DNA from: Levilactobacillus tangyuanensis
Lineage (GTDB): Bacteria; Bacillota; Bacilli; Lactobacillales; Lactobacillaceae
NCBI RefSeq assembly: GCF_003946545.1
Contig: NZ_RHOA01000008.1
Span: forward strand, 1 to 64,000
Direction: 5' to 3'
Length of the DNA: 64,000 nucleotides
Position numbers and translations under genes: made by a program. This document shows positions 19,001 to 28,879 of the stretch, in pieces; the first letter of the stretch is position 1, and every line of letters begins with the position of its first letter. The notes under the pieces are model-generated. The model had not been told where the DNA came from and made no database searches. It worked only from the letters and a program-made list of their open reading frames with translations.

Positions 19001-19858
19001 AATCCCGACAGCGATGGTGATGGTGTCACTGACGGCGACGAGGTCAAGGCGGGTACCGATCCAACCAAGGCTGACACGGACGACGATGGCCTAAACGATG
19101 GCGACGAAATCAAATTAGGTACCGATCCCTTGAATCCCGACACGGATGGCGATGGCATCAGCGATGGTGATGAAGTTAAAAACCATACGAATCCGTTACG
19201 TCCGGAAGTTCGAATCAGTCCGGCACCGGTCGATACGGATGGTGACGGCGTCAGCGATGAGGATGAAATCAAGGATGGCACCGACCCAACTAAGGCTGAT
19301 ACGGATGGCGATGGTGTTAGCGATGGTGAAGAGCTCAAGCGTGGGACGAACCCACTGAAGGCCGATACGGATGGCGATGGTGTGAGTGATGGCGACGAAA
19401 TCAAACGCGGCACGAATCCACTGAAGGCCGATACGGATGGCGATGGTGTTAGTGATGGCGAAGAGATCAAGCGCGGGACGAACCCATTGAAGCCCGATAC
19501 GGACGGTGATGGTGTGAGTGATGGCGAAGAAATCAAGCGCGGCACGAATCCATTGAAACCGGACACCGACGGAGATGGTCTGAGTGATGGTCAGGAACTG
19601 AAGGACCACACGAACCCATTGCGGCCCGATACGGATGGCGATGGCATCGACGATGGCCAAGAGATTCAAGCCCACACGAATCCGCTGAGTGCTCAGACGC
19701 GATTGGCACGGTCGGCGCGAGACGATTCGACCACGCGGCGGCAGGCACGGATGACCTTACCACAGACGAATGAGAAACATGGCGGTTATCTAGCGGTAAT
19801 CGGCTTGGCTCTCTTGGTTGCCCTGATGCGGCCATTCACACGCAAGCGTCATGAGTAA
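13100..19858 (+). CDS. Giant LPXTG adhesin with L-type lectin, MBG repeats and calcium-type DxDGDG stalk
   Basis: A 2252 aa wall-anchored surface protein. The signal peptide (about 1-53) is of KxYKxGKxW type (LYKSHTGWK at 16-24). Residues about 140-378 form an L-type (legume-like) lectin domain. Residues about 675-795 are helical and coiled-coil-like. About eleven MBG-type beta repeats occupy 890-1850; they are recognisable by recurring MVYG, KTYGD and VFG strands. [18 protein letters not shown] module and eleven 22-residue DTDGDGxSDGxE repeats (about 1948-2198) follow. The sorting signal is LPQTN near 2219, then a hydrophobic span and RKRHE. TTG 13100 follows AAGGGAG and matches the TTG start of the paralogue at 21189. 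Probable role: adhesion to glycans or mucus. Confidence 0.93.
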   Translation: MRQRTANQMTKNPIVLYKSHTGWKVKTRVFGTLLVSLSAVAIAESVNTTDAHAAETPATSVVQPAVNSAAPAATSVAKPAAAPAVTGAQSAAKTAPVAESATVDPTSKSGDYPVLSQDKPVNVGADTTQVNLSQDQIANHFTATVEDRDGNDNDNDQKDNTHTQTIGSDGSVTLTSMGEHDYYSSPGNSTSVKGHQAAHVSFEHEIDFSHNFTMSGALGAGSQKSGGADSVGFIFAPGDPSKATQGGSGGQLGLNGLANAFGFIFDEYYNGNYNDPSRNPYVGWRYTDSNGHLQSVSKSSDWVAASSLGLSRTSTPDNNFEMTYDAGTKVLTVKLNGHSFSRTISDTSTGYSLSISASTGGQLNDYSAKIDNFSYTPKTISVAVSLEDKANGESAAGLNHTSVNAIANIGDTISIFSTQDAAKRAVAADPTLDPSLIAVIPSDKAGNVYVIDGSQVVANNTGTVHTIADASDETVADSTYYSYTVQDGDDQSMTVPVRLAFKATVTPVDATTKQAIAGVDPVTVVAVEGEPVLVSFPGYTPTQMVIDAPTGDQKEAQADLPINVAKTGDTSTTTKDEANPIGHYYTATGTTVDGQPVNVTVTVGTGESIADALNAQGLTNGGQAITSGGKTGIDSADYTWSAVGNAAATDATDAGTAQASGSILVPTQATLAYWDNQAAVNQSTAESYRTQAQDLYDTFVGLSGLSADQKASADKLLASVVDIYTQVSDTNAKAKASFESAEAATVPTQIYQDGQDGYASLEAVKNLLISFKGDLTSLTTTNKDAEKLLTTFDSWSRDYKDPREIGFPNVSFGSDFGPVTAEQIKGLDNPAYYYYVNTENPDVHLQTPTDAGSYFFYLTDGPDGGRAYLKSLSTNANAGFYVSAMLTINPLARTDAVNNTTMVYGGDQGQWPTITGSSTITDGNGQVTTSQQTLDPKDFEIVAAGSDTVVPINELQAGGAYTIRYTKDAQAKLTKDTNYTFGPFGTGKLTVIRRSITVTARGNVKTYGDSDPQPLSIISDSDGGLVNGDSLADLGVTLKRKTGENAGDYQIDLKQATTTNYDVTVTPGTFTIAKKDITVKIASDTRTYGEGDPALSFSIPTTVDGHDNGTSFNETPDALKVTLTRAADETPAASENVGQHAITGTVAADSNYAVTFVDGTDTITAADASVTAQDATMVYGETTVFTASVSGPTLDTLPQNDFEIYDTVANQVVTADKVQVKGTYEIRLTATAQADLAKANPNYDFKAFNSGKLTVTARPLTVNSQNAEKTYGDEDPTLSWIIDPTTTLGKGDSATDLGIELTRVAGEDVDTYKIDLDSQAVLNSNYQIKVNPGIFTINKKPIMVQVNSDKSVFGNPAPTPTFTVLTDKGLVDNGKDTLDSLGVTLTPAAGTDVGSYDITGTADSKNYQVTVLKGTLTISKANGTVAVVATNMVYGDTYPTFAATVTGPKLGDLPQDDFEIIDEATGNVVTADKVQANGSYRIQLTAQSQAKLTTANPNYDFTSITPAMLTVEPRSITVTAQSVSKVYGDKDPALVLSADLAANLAKGDQLSNLGVELVRATGENVGTYTIAADAEPDAVLKLNPNYTVTVKSGRLTITQRSVTVQINPATKVFGQADPALSFTVISDGGKLPRGDMAAILGVRLTRTGDENVGDYTISGTVANDKNYLVTVNGSTFSVTPATGDVTLNQVTTTYGEMPVFTGTLTAGTTSSLDEHQEYFEIVDLADNNRVVSASDVQAGGNYRIQLTDKAQAILSAANSNYSLLPFATATLVVTPRQVTVQVDNQTTYNDAAIVNNSASLAKDSTLKPGETIADLKLAYQTPTAPTVGTYTITGTGNNANYQVTVLPGTWTVLGKTDDGAGNVTITEKDANGQVTKVTKQWNDDSQTVYNNDPDAGTSTVTETKPGQAGSEKSLDPNDKTILPDGDGGATVVTLDDSGEPVFTHYGIDPDQDGVNSDQELIDKTDPLNPDSDGDGVTDGDEVKAGTDPTKADTDDDGLNDGDEIKLGTDPLNPDTDGDGISDGDEVKNHTNPLRPEVRISPAPVDTDGDGVSDEDEIKDGTDPTKADTDGDGVSDGEELKRGTNPLKADTDGDGVSDGDEIKRGTNPLKADTDGDGVSDGEEIKRGTNPLKPDTDGDGVSDGEEIKRGTNPLKPDTDGDGLSDGQELKDHTNPLRPDTDGDGIDDGQEIQAHTNPLSAQTRLARSARDDSTTRRQARMTLPQTNEKHGGYLAVIGLALLVALMRPFTRKRHE
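18941..19690 (+). repeat. Eleven tandem 66-bp repeats coding DxDGDG motifs
   Basis: Eleven 22-codon units ([20 protein letters not shown] type), with a nine-residue interruption after the fourth. The motif is like thrombospondin type 3/EF-hand-like calcium loops. The middle units (19300-19560) are nearly identical at the DNA level, so unit number may vary by slippage or recombination. Confidence 0.92.
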
Positions 19859-19887
19859 CCGGTGTTTAACGATTGAATAGAATGATC

Positions 19888-19929
19888 AAAAAATGGCTAG
19901 TCCCGATTGAAAAGGGACTAGCCATTTTT
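19888..19929 (+). terminator. Bidirectional terminator
   Basis: AAAAATGGCTAGTCCC pairs with GGGACTAGCCATTTTT. It ends the adhesin gene and, from the other side, the small secreted-protein gene. Confidence 0.9.
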
Positions 19930-19931
19930 GA

Positions 19932-20291
19932 TTATTTGAGATTTAATGCTTGGCCGTAGACCCAGTAACGATGCGTGCTGTGGGCCGTTGTGGCGCGGAT
20001 CCGATACCAGTTGTATTGCGTTGCTTGACTGGCCATCAAGTCAATTTTAACCTTACTCCCGGCCTTTAGCTTGGCGTTCTTCCAACTCGTGGTCTTGATG
20101 ATCTTGTAATCACTGTTGGGTTGGTGACTCGTCAGCTTGAAATGCTTGTAGTTCTTCTTGATGGTCGTCGTCCCGTGATACTTGTGGTATTGAACGGCCC
20201 CGGTCATGGTGCTGGCCGAGCCAACAACGCTACCGATCCCCATGGTAACAACCATACCGGCGACGCCTAAAAACAATGCGGCTTTTTTCAT
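19932..20291 (-). CDS. Small secreted protein, possibly SH3-like
   Basis: A 119 aa exported protein. The signal peptide covers about residues 1-26 (MKKAALFLGVAGMVV..., Ala-Ser-Thr cleavage region). The mature part is basic and Tyr-rich; DLMASQATQYNWYRIRAT and HRYWVYGQALNLK recall SH3-type wall-binding modules of lactobacilli, but similarity is only by impression. ATG 20291 lies 9 bp behind GGGGAGG, which is preferred to an upstream extension. It lies between the two giant adhesin genes in the opposite orientation, and the function is unknown. Confidence 0.75.
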   Translation of the reverse strand: MKKAALFLGVAGMVVTMGIGSVVGSASTMTGAVQYHKYHGTTTIKKNYKHFKLTSHQPNSDYKIIKTTSWKNAKLKAGSKVKIDLMASQATQYNWYRIRATTAHSTHRYWVYGQALNLK

Positions 20292-20549
20292 AAAATAAAA
20301 CCTCCCCAATTTGTTCCGTGGTGGAACAATTCCAAATATAACATAAGCGGGGATGACTCTTTTCGCCCATTAACGATCTTTTACAAATCGTAGTAATTTT
20401 TAATAAAAAGCATCAAGTTAATTTTGGAATTTTTCCGAATCGGCGGGGTCAGATTCAGGTCAGCATTCAATTACGTATATGCAGGTATTTATTTATATTT
20501 GCATAAACGGGTGTTACATAAACAAATATTTGTGATTATTTTTCGTTAC

Positions 20550-20592
20550 TAAGTATGAACACCTTGAATGTTATCGCCCTCGCTACTATAAT
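20550..20592 (+). promoter_or_regulatory. Promoter of the second giant adhesin with the shared box
   Basis: TTGAAT (20564-20569), 17 bp, TATAAT (20587-20592). The box TAAGTATGAACACCTTG at 20550-20566 differs from that of adhesin 1 by one base, and the -35 placement and spacer length are identical. Confidence 0.8.
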
Positions 20593-20598
20593 ATGGTT

Positions 20599-21188
20599 AC
20601 GATTAAAATAGCTATGAAAAGGTTAGCAGACAAAACGGCTTTTGACGGCACCACTGGCGTCAGCGATAAGGTGACTGGAAAGCCTTGCAAATCCGCGTAT
20701 GTACAAACCCGGCAGGCCCATGAAGTGGATGACCGAAAGTTCCCATCTTTCGCAGGTTACGGGAAGTGGGTAAAACGGTTGAACACCAATTTCAATGAGC
20801 GCCGGCTGGACTTATACGGCCCGGTTGGTCTGAATTCTACGGATAGTATCACTGGTTTGTAGTGATAAGCATATGCAGGCTTAGCAATGAAAAGTCATTT
20901 GACTAACTTATTGTCGTTGGTCGACCGGTGGCCGTCAGCCTTAGCGATTGTTAATCGACACATGATAACGAGATCAAGGTTAGATCGTAAAAGCATTTGG
21001 TAACGCTGTTGGGTCGCCAACAGAGTGTCCAGGCGTTATTGACTAGCTGATGATTTTACGGGACTAGATTTAACCGGATCTTTTCATCATTGGAGACCGT
21101 ATTCAACGGAGTAGTGAAGTCAGACGAGTCAGAATGGCGATTGAACAACTAAAGGGGTTCAACACCGAGGGAAAAGGAGAGGTCAAGC
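20599..21188 (+). promoter_or_regulatory. Long 5' untranslated leader of adhesin 2
   Basis: About 590 nt without a credible gene. An 89-codon open frame at 20593 starts on the -10 element and lacks a ribosome binding site. Hairpins include CTGTTGG-gtcg-CCAACAG (near 21007) and ATCACTgg..AGTGAT (near 20850). The sequence is not obviously similar to the leader of adhesin 1 although the length is. Confidence 0.6.
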
Positions 21189-24100
21189 TTGAGACAAAAG
21201 GCAACGAATCAAACCGTTAAGAAGAATTTTATTTTATACAAGGGTCACACGGGTTGGAAGATTAAGACCCGTATTTTTGGCACGTTACTGGTTAGTTTAT
21301 CCGCAGTAGCCCTCGCCGAAACCATTGGGACGGCGGATGTTCACGCGGCCACGGCGGCACCAAGTACACCAGCTGCCGATTCAGCCCCAAAGCCTGACGC
21401 CGAAAAGGGGAACTCGACGACGCTCAGCACTACAAAGACCACGACACCAACGGCTGAGAGTGCCGATGTTTCTACTGAAGGTGCCACGAACACGGCAACC
21501 AATACAACAAGCGATAAGCAATATCAAACTTTAACACCAGACCAATCAATGACGGTTGGACAGACGGATGGATCTGGCGTGACATTGTCTGGTAGCCAGG
21601 TTCAGGACCACTTTACGAATACGGTCCAGAACTATAGCTTAGCGCCAGATCAGAAAGCTGCGGAAGGGGACGTTGATAAGAATAAGACTGTTCAACCAGC
21701 CGATGAGAATGGCGTTTGGCAATTGACTAGTAAAAACGGGCATGATTTTACGGCTCAGTCTGGCTTTACAATGCATAACAATGCAGGCCCCCAAACTGCC
21801 CATGTTTCCTTTGAAAACGACATTGATTTTGGCCATGATTTTACGTTAACAGGTGCCTTGGGTATTGGGACGAAAACCTCAGGCGGGGCCGATGGTATCG
21901 GCATTGTTTTCGCACCAGGTGATCCGGCATATGCAACGACAGGTAAGGTCGGTGGTAATTTAGGTGTAGGTGGCTTGGATAACGCCTTTGCCTTCGTTTA
22001 TGATGATATTCATAACGATGGTTCGGATGATACCAAAGTTGTTGACCCTGGTTCAGGGGCATACTTTGGCTGGCGGTCGACGGATGCCAATGGTGTCATT
22101 CAAAAGGTTACTAACTCGACTGATTGGAAAGCGGCTAGTGAATTTGATTTAAGCCAACGGGCGACCAGTCCACTGATAGGCTTCACGATGTCCTATGACT
22201 CGTTATATAAAGTTTTAACCATGACTATTCAGGGCCAAAAATTCACCCGATCACTTGCTGACATCGATACCTCGAAAGGTTATTCAATTTCAATTGCGGC
22301 CTCGACCGGAGGATCGTCTAATGATTACTCCGCCAAAATCGACAGCTTTACCTACACGCCAAAGACGGCTAAAGTATCCGTCAATGTGAAGGATTCCGGA
22401 GACGCAACTGTCAGCACCACGACGCCAGTAACTGCTAACATCGGTGATACCATTTCTGTCTTCTCAACGAAAGAAGCAGCGGAACGGGCAGTCGCCGCAG
22501 ATCCGACGCTGGATCCTAGCCTGGTGACGGTCATTCCTGACAGCACGACTAACAATGTTTATCTGGTTGATGGCGACAATACCACTGCCAGCAACGGGAC
22601 GGTTGGCCATATCACTGGCGAGGAAAGTAATGCCGATGCGGCCTACTACAGCTACAAGGTGACTGGGGATGCTACCCAAGCGTTTAGTGTGCCTGTTGCC
22701 CAAGCCTTTAAGGCCAATGTCACACCAGTCGATTCCGTGACTAAGAAAGCCATTCCTGGCATGGATGCTATCCAAGTGACCACGGTTGCCGGTAAGCCAG
22801 TCGTTATTCAAGTGCCTGGTTATACCCCAGTGACCGTTACTCTGGATGCGCCCGCAGCCGGCGAAACGGTTGCCAATGATGAAGTGCTGATTAACACGGG
22901 TACGACACCATCGGATAAGCCGGATGTTGCTAACCCAGTTGAACACTATTACACCGCTACAGGTGAGACGATGGACGGGACCAAGGTTACGGCCAGCGCA
23001 ACGGTAGGGACGAATCAATCCGTCACGGATGCCCTCAACGCAACACCAATCGGTGAAGATGGCAAAGCTATCACTGACGGTAGCACGCCAGCCTACACTT
23101 GGTCGACGGTTCCTAATGCTGCCGGGACGGATTCCACGGATTCCACGGCGCCTCAGGATAGCAAGAGTATCTTGGTGCCAACGAAGGCCACGCTTGATGA
23201 GTGGCTACAGAAGGCCAGCGACAATCAAGCCAAGGCGGACGACTACCAAAAGCAAACGCAAGCTATTTATGACAAATTTGTCGGTTTAACGGGGATTACA
23301 CAGGATCAGAAGGACGCGGCCAAGAAGCTGTTGGATTCTGTTAATGATATGTATACCAACCTTTCAACGAGTAACGCCACGGCTGAGGCTGCCTTAAAGG
23401 CCGCCGAAGCTTCTACGGACCCAGAAACAATCTTTGAAAATGGGCAAGCCGGGTATAATGCTTTGGCTAACATGGATGACACCCTGACGACGTTCCAAAC
23501 TGATCTGGATAACCTGACTTCGACTAACGATGCCGCAGTCAAAGCCTTAGCAACCTTTGTTTCCTGGTCGCAGGATTACGGCAAAACGGTGGGTATTCCC
23601 GATGTGACCGTTGGTACTGACTTCGGGGCTGACTCCGGGGCAACGTTGACCGCTGCACAAAAGGCTGGTTTTGACAATCCAGATTTCTATTACTATGTTA
23701 GTGCCACGGATTCGGATACCCACGTCACGCCTAAAGATGCTGGAACGTATTACTTCCAGTTGACGGATGCTGGTCGTAATTATCTTAAGAGCCTGACGAC
23801 TAACACCAATGCTGGTCTCTACACGCCGGCAACGCTTACGATTAACGCGGTCGATGCTAATCCAACCATCACTAACACCAGTCTGCAATATGGTGGTGTT
23901 GACGGCAAGTTGGCCGGCGTCACCTATAACTTGGGGACGGTAGCTGGTGACGACGATTCACGGCTCAGCCTGACACAAGATGATTTTGAAATTGACGATG
24001 TTAATGGCAACCAAGTTGCCGTCAAGGATTTGAAAGTCGGTGGCACCTACACGATTCGTTATAGCGATGCTGCTCAGACTCAGTTGAAAGCCGATGGAAA

Positions 24101-27100
24101 TTACAACTTCAACACGTTTGGTACGGCCACATTGACCGTGCTCCCACGGGAAGTTACGATTGCGGCTGCAGATACTCACAAGACTTATGGTGACAAGACT
24201 GATCCAGCTCTGAGTCTGGACAGTGATTCTGCCAAGGCCGCATTGGTTAACGGCGATGATGTCTCTAGTCTTGGCGCCGATTTGACGCGGGCGACTGGCG
24301 AAGATGCTGGCACCTACGCCATTACCGGTACCGCGACGGCGAACAAGAACTATGCCGTAACGGTTAAGGATGGAACCTTTACCATTGACAAAAAGCCGAT
24401 CACAGTCAAGGTTAACAATATCAATGCCGACTATGACGGTACGGCCCATCAAGTTGACAAGGCAGGGTTTACGATTGCCGATGGTGACCAGTTGGCTAGT
24501 AGCGATACGGCTGCCGACCTGGATGTGACGGTTACATCAAGTGCCGAAACCGATGCTGGCACGTATACTATTTCTGGTTCCTCAACGGCAAGTAACTATG
24601 CTGTTACCGTCCAAGATGGCACTTTAACCATCGCTCAAAAGGCTGGCACCATTACCACCGATGCCGCTACCGTGGGCTATGGCGATGCTTTACCAACATT
24701 TACGGTAACCAACAGTGATACTGGCTTAAAGACCTCACTGGATAATACTGATTTCGAAATTTTTGATAACAAAGCAAACGCAGTTGCTACGGGTCAGTTA
24801 CAGGCCGGTGGCGACTACACGATTCGGTTGACTCAGGCGGCTCAAGACAGCTTGACCACTGATAATCCTAACTACAAGCTTACATTTGTGGCGAACAAGT
24901 TGACCGTTACCCAACGGGCCATTACGGTTCACGTTGAAGATGGTGGCAAGGATTATGGCGATGTGACCGATCCCGCCTTGACGTTCACCATTCCAGCAAT
25001 CACTGCCACCGGTGAAGCTAATGGCACGTTGGTTGACCCTGATACGCAGGATAACTTAGGCGTGACGTTAACTCGGAAAGCCGGGGACGACGCTGGTAAG
25101 TACGCGATTACCGGGACGGCTGCCAATGATGGCAATTACAAGGTTTCCATTGAAAATGCTGGGACCTTCACGATTACGCCAATCGCTGGAACGGCCACGG
25201 TTGCCGGTACCAGTGTGGTTTATGGCGACAACTTGACAACGGATAAGGTCACGGTTGATAAGACCGGGACTACCAGTGAACTCAACGCAAGCGACTTTGA
25301 AATTGTGGATGATGATGCTGGGACGGTCGTCACTGCCAACCAGTTAAAAGCTGGCGGCAAGTACAGCTTACGATTGACAGCTGATGCTCAAGCTGCTTTG
25401 AGTAAGGCTAACCCTAACTACACGCTTAGCTTTGTTGCGGGCACACTGAATGTTGATAAGCGGCCAATTACAGTGAGGATTAATGATGTCAATGGTGTTG
25501 ACGATGGTACGGGTACCGTACACGAAGCTGATGGCTATGGCATTACAAAAGGTGAACTAGTCAATGGCGACGGTATTGATGCACTGGGTGTTACTCTGAC
25601 TCCAATCTCTGAAACCAGTGCGGGGACCTATACAATTACCGGGACCGCTGACTCAGCAAACTACGATGTCACGCTTAACGATGGGACAATGAAAATTTTG
25701 GGCACCAATACTGATGCCAAGGGTAACAAGACAATTACTGAAAAAGATGCCAAGGGTAACGTGATTAGAATTGATAAGCAGTGGGCCGATGGTAGCGAAA
25801 CAACCTACACCTTTAACCCCAACACTGGTGACCGGGATGTGACTGAACAAAATCATGGGGTACAGGTTGGTGAAGCTCAACCGCTTACCTCTGATGCTAA
25901 GGTCACTTTGACTGATGGTGACAATGCAAATACGAGCACCATTGTTGCGCTGGACCCTGATACCAATCAACCAACGTTTGAACATGATACAACGGTGACG
26001 GATCCCAACGACAAAACTACCACGACGACAACCGATGACAAAGGAAACGTTGTTAAGGTCGTTAAGACGTGGCCAAATGATAACAGTACGACGACGTACA
26101 AGTACGACCCATCGACTGGTGACCAAACGGTCACGGAAGAAAAGGATGGACAAACGACTGATCCGCAGTCATTCGGCAAAGGTGCAACACAGACCACGGT
26201 CAAACAAGGTGATACTGACACGACCGTAGCGACAACCAAGCCAGGTGACCAACCAACGTTTGAGCACGATACAACGACGACGGATCCTAACGACAGTACT
26301 ACTACGACGACGAAAGACGCCGATGGTAATGTGATCAAGGTCGTTAAGACGTGGCCAAATGATAACAGTACGACGACGTACAAGTACGATCCGAAGAGTG
26401 GTGACCAAACGGTCACGGAAGAAAAGGATGGACAAACGACTGATCCGCAGTCATTCGGCAAAGGTGCAACACAGACCACGGTCAAACAAGGTGATACTGA
26501 CACGACCGTAGCGACAACCAAGCCAGGTGACCAACCAACGTTTGAGCACGATACAACGACGACGGATCCTAACGACAGTACTACTACGACGACGAAAGAC
26601 GCCGATGGTAATGTGATCAAGGTCGTTAAGACGTGGCCAAATGATAACAGTACGACGACGTACAAGTACGATCCGAAGAGTGGTGACCAAACGGTCACGG
26701 AAGAAAAGGATGGACAAACGACTGATCCGCAGTCATTCGGCAAAGGTGCAACGCAGACCACGGTCAAACAAGGTGATACCGATACGACCGTAACGACAAC
26801 CAAGCCAGGTGACCAACCAACGTTTGAACATGATACAACGACGACGGCTAAGGATAAGACTGCCACGACGACAGATGCCAATGACAATGTTATCAAGGTC
26901 GTTAAGCCATGGACCGATGGTAGCCAAACGATTTACACATTTGATCCGGCTACTGGCGATCGGCTGGTCACAGAGCAAAGAAACGGGAAGACAGTTGAGC
27001 AAAAGCCAATTGTTCCCGGGACACCGGTTACCCTGTCAGACGGCGCTGGTGGTACCGCAACTGTCAAATTCGGTGACTCGGATACGACGCCAACATTTAC

Positions 27101-27695
27101 GCACAACCCAGCAGCACCGGCACCAGTTGCCGATAAGGTTGTGAAGGTTACCAAGCAATGGCCTGATGGTCTCCAGGTAATCTATACGTATGATCCAACC
27201 AGTGGTTCACGGACAGTTAGTGAACTGAGAGATGGTAAGCTTGTGGACCAACAGACGATTGAACCTGGGGCTTTATCAGTAACTTTGCCTGACGGTAAGG
27301 ACGGGTCTACGATCATTAAGTTTGATAAGACCGGAACAGTCCCAACCTTTACGCGTCAGCTCGCTGACAAGATCAATACAAATACCCACAAGGTAACGTC
27401 ACGGAAGAAGGCAGGTTCTGCTAAAGCTAAGAACCTGCGTAAGCAAGCGGCTGCTGCTAAGCCACTGGCTCTAAGTGGCACAAACCGTTATCGTGTTAGT
27501 GGGGCATCTGCAGCTGACATCGTTGCAACTGGACGTACGCAGTCTCAACAGATGACAAAGCTACAACAAGCAAGTCAACAAGGTACAGAGTTACCACAAA
27601 CCGATGAGAAGGACCAAGGTTCCTTGGTAGCATTAGGATTACTGATGCTATCTGGCCTGATGGTTCCATTCCGTCGTAAGCGTCATGAAGACTAA
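21189..27695 (+). CDS. Giant LPXTG adhesin with L-type lectin, MBG repeats and 94-residue C-terminal repeats
   Basis: A 2168 aa paralogue of the protein at 13100. The signal peptide has the KxYKxGKxW motif (LYKGHTGWK). An L-type lectin domain covers about 150-385 and a helical region about 660-790. About seven MBG-type repeats occupy 888-1500. A module (NTDAKGNKTITEKDAKG...) is then repeated, with three near-identical 94-residue copies and two more divergent ones. A Lys/Ala-rich tail, LPQTD near 2133, a hydrophobic span and RRKRHED close the protein. TTG 21189 lies behind AAGGAGAGG. Thr/Asp-rich repeats replace the DxDGDG stalk of the paralogue, so the pair differ mainly in how they project from the wall. 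Probable glycan-binding adhesin. Confidence 0.93.
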   Translation: MRQKATNQTVKKNFILYKGHTGWKIKTRIFGTLLVSLSAVALAETIGTADVHAATAAPSTPAADSAPKPDAEKGNSTTLSTTKTTTPTAESADVSTEGATNTATNTTSDKQYQTLTPDQSMTVGQTDGSGVTLSGSQVQDHFTNTVQNYSLAPDQKAAEGDVDKNKTVQPADENGVWQLTSKNGHDFTAQSGFTMHNNAGPQTAHVSFENDIDFGHDFTLTGALGIGTKTSGGADGIGIVFAPGDPAYATTGKVGGNLGVGGLDNAFAFVYDDIHNDGSDDTKVVDPGSGAYFGWRSTDANGVIQKVTNSTDWKAASEFDLSQRATSPLIGFTMSYDSLYKVLTMTIQGQKFTRSLADIDTSKGYSISIAASTGGSSNDYSAKIDSFTYTPKTAKVSVNVKDSGDATVSTTTPVTANIGDTISVFSTKEAAERAVAADPTLDPSLVTVIPDSTTNNVYLVDGDNTTASNGTVGHITGEESNADAAYYSYKVTGDATQAFSVPVAQAFKANVTPVDSVTKKAIPGMDAIQVTTVAGKPVVIQVPGYTPVTVTLDAPAAGETVANDEVLINTGTTPSDKPDVANPVEHYYTATGETMDGTKVTASATVGTNQSVTDALNATPIGEDGKAITDGSTPAYTWSTVPNAAGTDSTDSTAPQDSKSILVPTKATLDEWLQKASDNQAKADDYQKQTQAIYDKFVGLTGITQDQKDAAKKLLDSVNDMYTNLSTSNATAEAALKAAEASTDPETIFENGQAGYNALANMDDTLTTFQTDLDNLTSTNDAAVKALATFVSWSQDYGKTVGIPDVTVGTDFGADSGATLTAAQKAGFDNPDFYYYVSATDSDTHVTPKDAGTYYFQLTDAGRNYLKSLTTNTNAGLYTPATLTINAVDANPTITNTSLQYGGVDGKLAGVTYNLGTVAGDDDSRLSLTQDDFEIDDVNGNQVAVKDLKVGGTYTIRYSDAAQTQLKADGNYNFNTFGTATLTVLPREVTIAAADTHKTYGDKTDPALSLDSDSAKAALVNGDDVSSLGADLTRATGEDAGTYAITGTATANKNYAVTVKDGTFTIDKKPITVKVNNINADYDGTAHQVDKAGFTIADGDQLASSDTAADLDVTVTSSAETDAGTYTISGSSTASNYAVTVQDGTLTIAQKAGTITTDAATVGYGDALPTFTVTNSDTGLKTSLDNTDFEIFDNKANAVATGQLQAGGDYTIRLTQAAQDSLTTDNPNYKLTFVANKLTVTQRAITVHVEDGGKDYGDVTDPALTFTIPAITATGEANGTLVDPDTQDNLGVTLTRKAGDDAGKYAITGTAANDGNYKVSIENAGTFTITPIAGTATVAGTSVVYGDNLTTDKVTVDKTGTTSELNASDFEIVDDDAGTVVTANQLKAGGKYSLRLTADAQAALSKANPNYTLSFVAGTLNVDKRPITVRINDVNGVDDGTGTVHEADGYGITKGELVNGDGIDALGVTLTPISETSAGTYTITGTADSANYDVTLNDGTMKILGTNTDAKGNKTITEKDAKGNVIRIDKQWADGSETTYTFNPNTGDRDVTEQNHGVQVGEAQPLTSDAKVTLTDGDNANTSTIVALDPDTNQPTFEHDTTVTDPNDKTTTTTTDDKGNVVKVVKTWPNDNSTTTYKYDPSTGDQTVTEEKDGQTTDPQSFGKGATQTTVKQGDTDTTVATTKPGDQPTFEHDTTTTDPNDSTTTTTKDADGNVIKVVKTWPNDNSTTTYKYDPKSGDQTVTEEKDGQTTDPQSFGKGATQTTVKQGDTDTTVATTKPGDQPTFEHDTTTTDPNDSTTTTTKDADGNVIKVVKTWPNDNSTTTYKYDPKSGDQTVTEEKDGQTTDPQSFGKGATQTTVKQGDTDTTVTTTKPGDQPTFEHDTTTTAKDKTATTTDANDNVIKVVKPWTDGSQTIYTFDPATGDRLVTEQRNGKTVEQKPIVPGTPVTLSDGAGGTATVKFGDSDTTPTFTHNPAAPAPVADKVVKVTKQWPDGLQVIYTYDPTSGSRTVSELRDGKLVDQQTIEPGALSVTLPDGKDGSTIIKFDKTGTVPTFTRQLADKINTNTHKVTSRKKAGSAKAKNLRKQAAAAKPLALSGTNRYRVSGASAADIVATGRTQSQQMTKLQQASQQGTELPQTDEKDQGSLVALGLLMLSGLMVPFRRKRHED
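26052..26860 (+). repeat. 282-bp tandem repeats in adhesin 2
   Basis: Units of 282 bp (94 codons) start for example at 26175 and 26457. The first two full units are identical as far as I compared them by eye, with partial copies before and after. The near-identity indicates recent duplication and likely length variation between strains. Confidence 0.93.
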
Positions 27696-27718
27696 AACGT
27701 CTTGAACTTAAGGCGATC

Positions 27719-27762
27719 AAAAGGGCACCCCGTTTCCGTGAAGGAAATGGGGTGCCCTTTTT
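27719..27762 (+). terminator. Terminator of adhesin 2
   Basis: AAAAGGGCACCCC pairs with GGGGTGCCCTTTTT, with an inner TTTCC/GGAAA extension. Confidence 0.92.
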
Positions 27763-27882
27763 GTCGTTGATAGACGCCTTGTGAAATTGCGTCGCTTAAG
27801 TGAGGCGTGAATCAAACCTAGAGACATTTAATTCAGCACGAATACTTCAGTAAGGTTAACCAACCTTGAAAAACGCCGGTCG

Positions 27883-28629
27883 TTAGTCAGCGATGAAATC
27901 AGTTGCCAGCCGAAGAACATCGTCGCGGGCGGAGCCGTCTAACCGGTGATTAGCACCAGGTAACAGGTGTAAGGTGCTTTGTTGGTAAATAGCGTCATAG
28001 CGTTGGGAAGCGCTGTAAGCCACAACCTGGTCATCGTCACCGTGAATTAGGCAGACCGGACCGGTGAAGTTTTGGGCAGTTTCGTAGATCGGTAGTAGCT
28101 GCGCTGTCCGCAGATAGAAGCCACCTAGGACCTTTCCTGGGCGTAGTGGGAGCTTAGCTGGGATATGTTTGGGGTCATAGACCAAGTTCTGTGTGTGGCC
28201 ATTAAGGGCGTCTTCTTTGAGGGTGGCCGCCGGGGCCATCAGAACCACCTTGTGAATTAGATCGGCATTGTAACCGGCTAGCATACTGGCGACGACACCG
28301 CCTTGCGAATGGCCTAGGAGGTCAATTTGTTTCGGCGCGAGTCGGTCCTGTACCGCCGTCAACACGGCCTGGGCGTCAGCGATTTCGTTCAGAACGGTCA
28401 TGTTGGCGAAGTCGCCATCGCTTTTGCCGCAACCGTTGAAGTCAAAGCGGACCGTTCCCACGCCGACTGTCCGTAAACTTTGGGCCAGCTGTTCCAACAG
28501 CGCCGTTGGTGTATAGCCGCGGTCACTGGTAAAGCCGTGAAAGAGGATGGCAATCGTTCCGTTGGGTTCTGGTGCGGGTTCATAGATCCCAGCCAGGGTG
28601 AGTCCATCTCTAGTGACATTAAATTCCAT
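27883..28629 (-). CDS. Alpha/beta hydrolase, cinnamoyl (feruloyl) esterase-like
   Basis: A 248 aa cytoplasmic serine esterase. The nucleophile elbow is GHSQGG (Ser near residue 106) with the oxyanion region FHGFTSDRG. The acid is probably in HGDDDQVV, and the His in PGANHRLDG. The layout, with an inserted lid between the elbow and the acid, matches lactobacillar cinnamoyl esterases such as the one studied in L. johnsonii. ATG 28629 sits 8 bp behind GGAGG. The probable role is hydrolysis of hydroxycinnamate or other small esters. Monocistronic. Confidence 0.85.
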   Translation of the reverse strand: MEFNVTRDGLTLAGIYEPAPEPNGTIAILFHGFTSDRGYTPTALLEQLAQSLRTVGVGTVRFDFNGCGKSDGDFANMTVLNEIADAQAVLTAVQDRLAPKQIDLLGHSQGGVVASMLAGYNADLIHKVVLMAPAATLKEDALNGHTQNLVYDPKHIPAKLPLRPGKVLGGFYLRTAQLLPIYETAQNFTGPVCLIHGDDDQVVAYSASQRYDAIYQQSTLHLLPGANHRLDGSARDDVLRLATDFIAD

Positions 28630-28820
28630 GCTAAAAACCTCCAAGTCAAATTGACGTTACGGTTAGGATAGTTGAAAACTTAGGGATTGTCACATCATTT
28701 TCCACGCGGGTTATTCAAAAAGTGATATTTGTGAATTTGAGGTTAGGCCGACAGGTTATCACCTTGGCCTTAGGGACTATGTCCATATTCCGGAATCGTA
28801 GTGGGGACCTTTGTCAGTGG

Positions 28821-28879
28821 ATAAAAAACAAAACTGGCTGATAGGTTTCCGATGTATTACCGGAGACCTATCAGCCAGT
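28821..28879 (-). terminator. Terminator of the tyrosine phosphatase gene
   Basis: ACTGGCTGATAGGT (28833-28846) pairs with ACCTATCAGCCAGT (28866-28879). On the minus strand a T-rich tract follows. Confidence 0.88.

Noticed and set aside
18970-19675. Long open frames of up to 198 codons on the minus strand over the DxDGDG repeats
   Set aside because: Mirror images of the tandem repeat; they have no start signals and simply reflect the codon pattern GAT-GGC-GAT on the other strand.
20593-20862. 89-codon open frame inside the adhesin 2 leader
   Set aside because: Its ATG directly follows the -10 TATAAT, so it lies before or at the transcription start; there is no ribosome binding site and the composition is not protein-like.
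26175-26738. Repeat array considered as CRISPR
   Set aside because: The units are 282 bp, coding and contiguous without spacers.
25967-26896. 309-codon minus-strand frame over the 282-bp repeats
   Set aside because: Shadow of the Thr/Asp-rich repeat of adhesin 2; no ribosome binding site or promoter.
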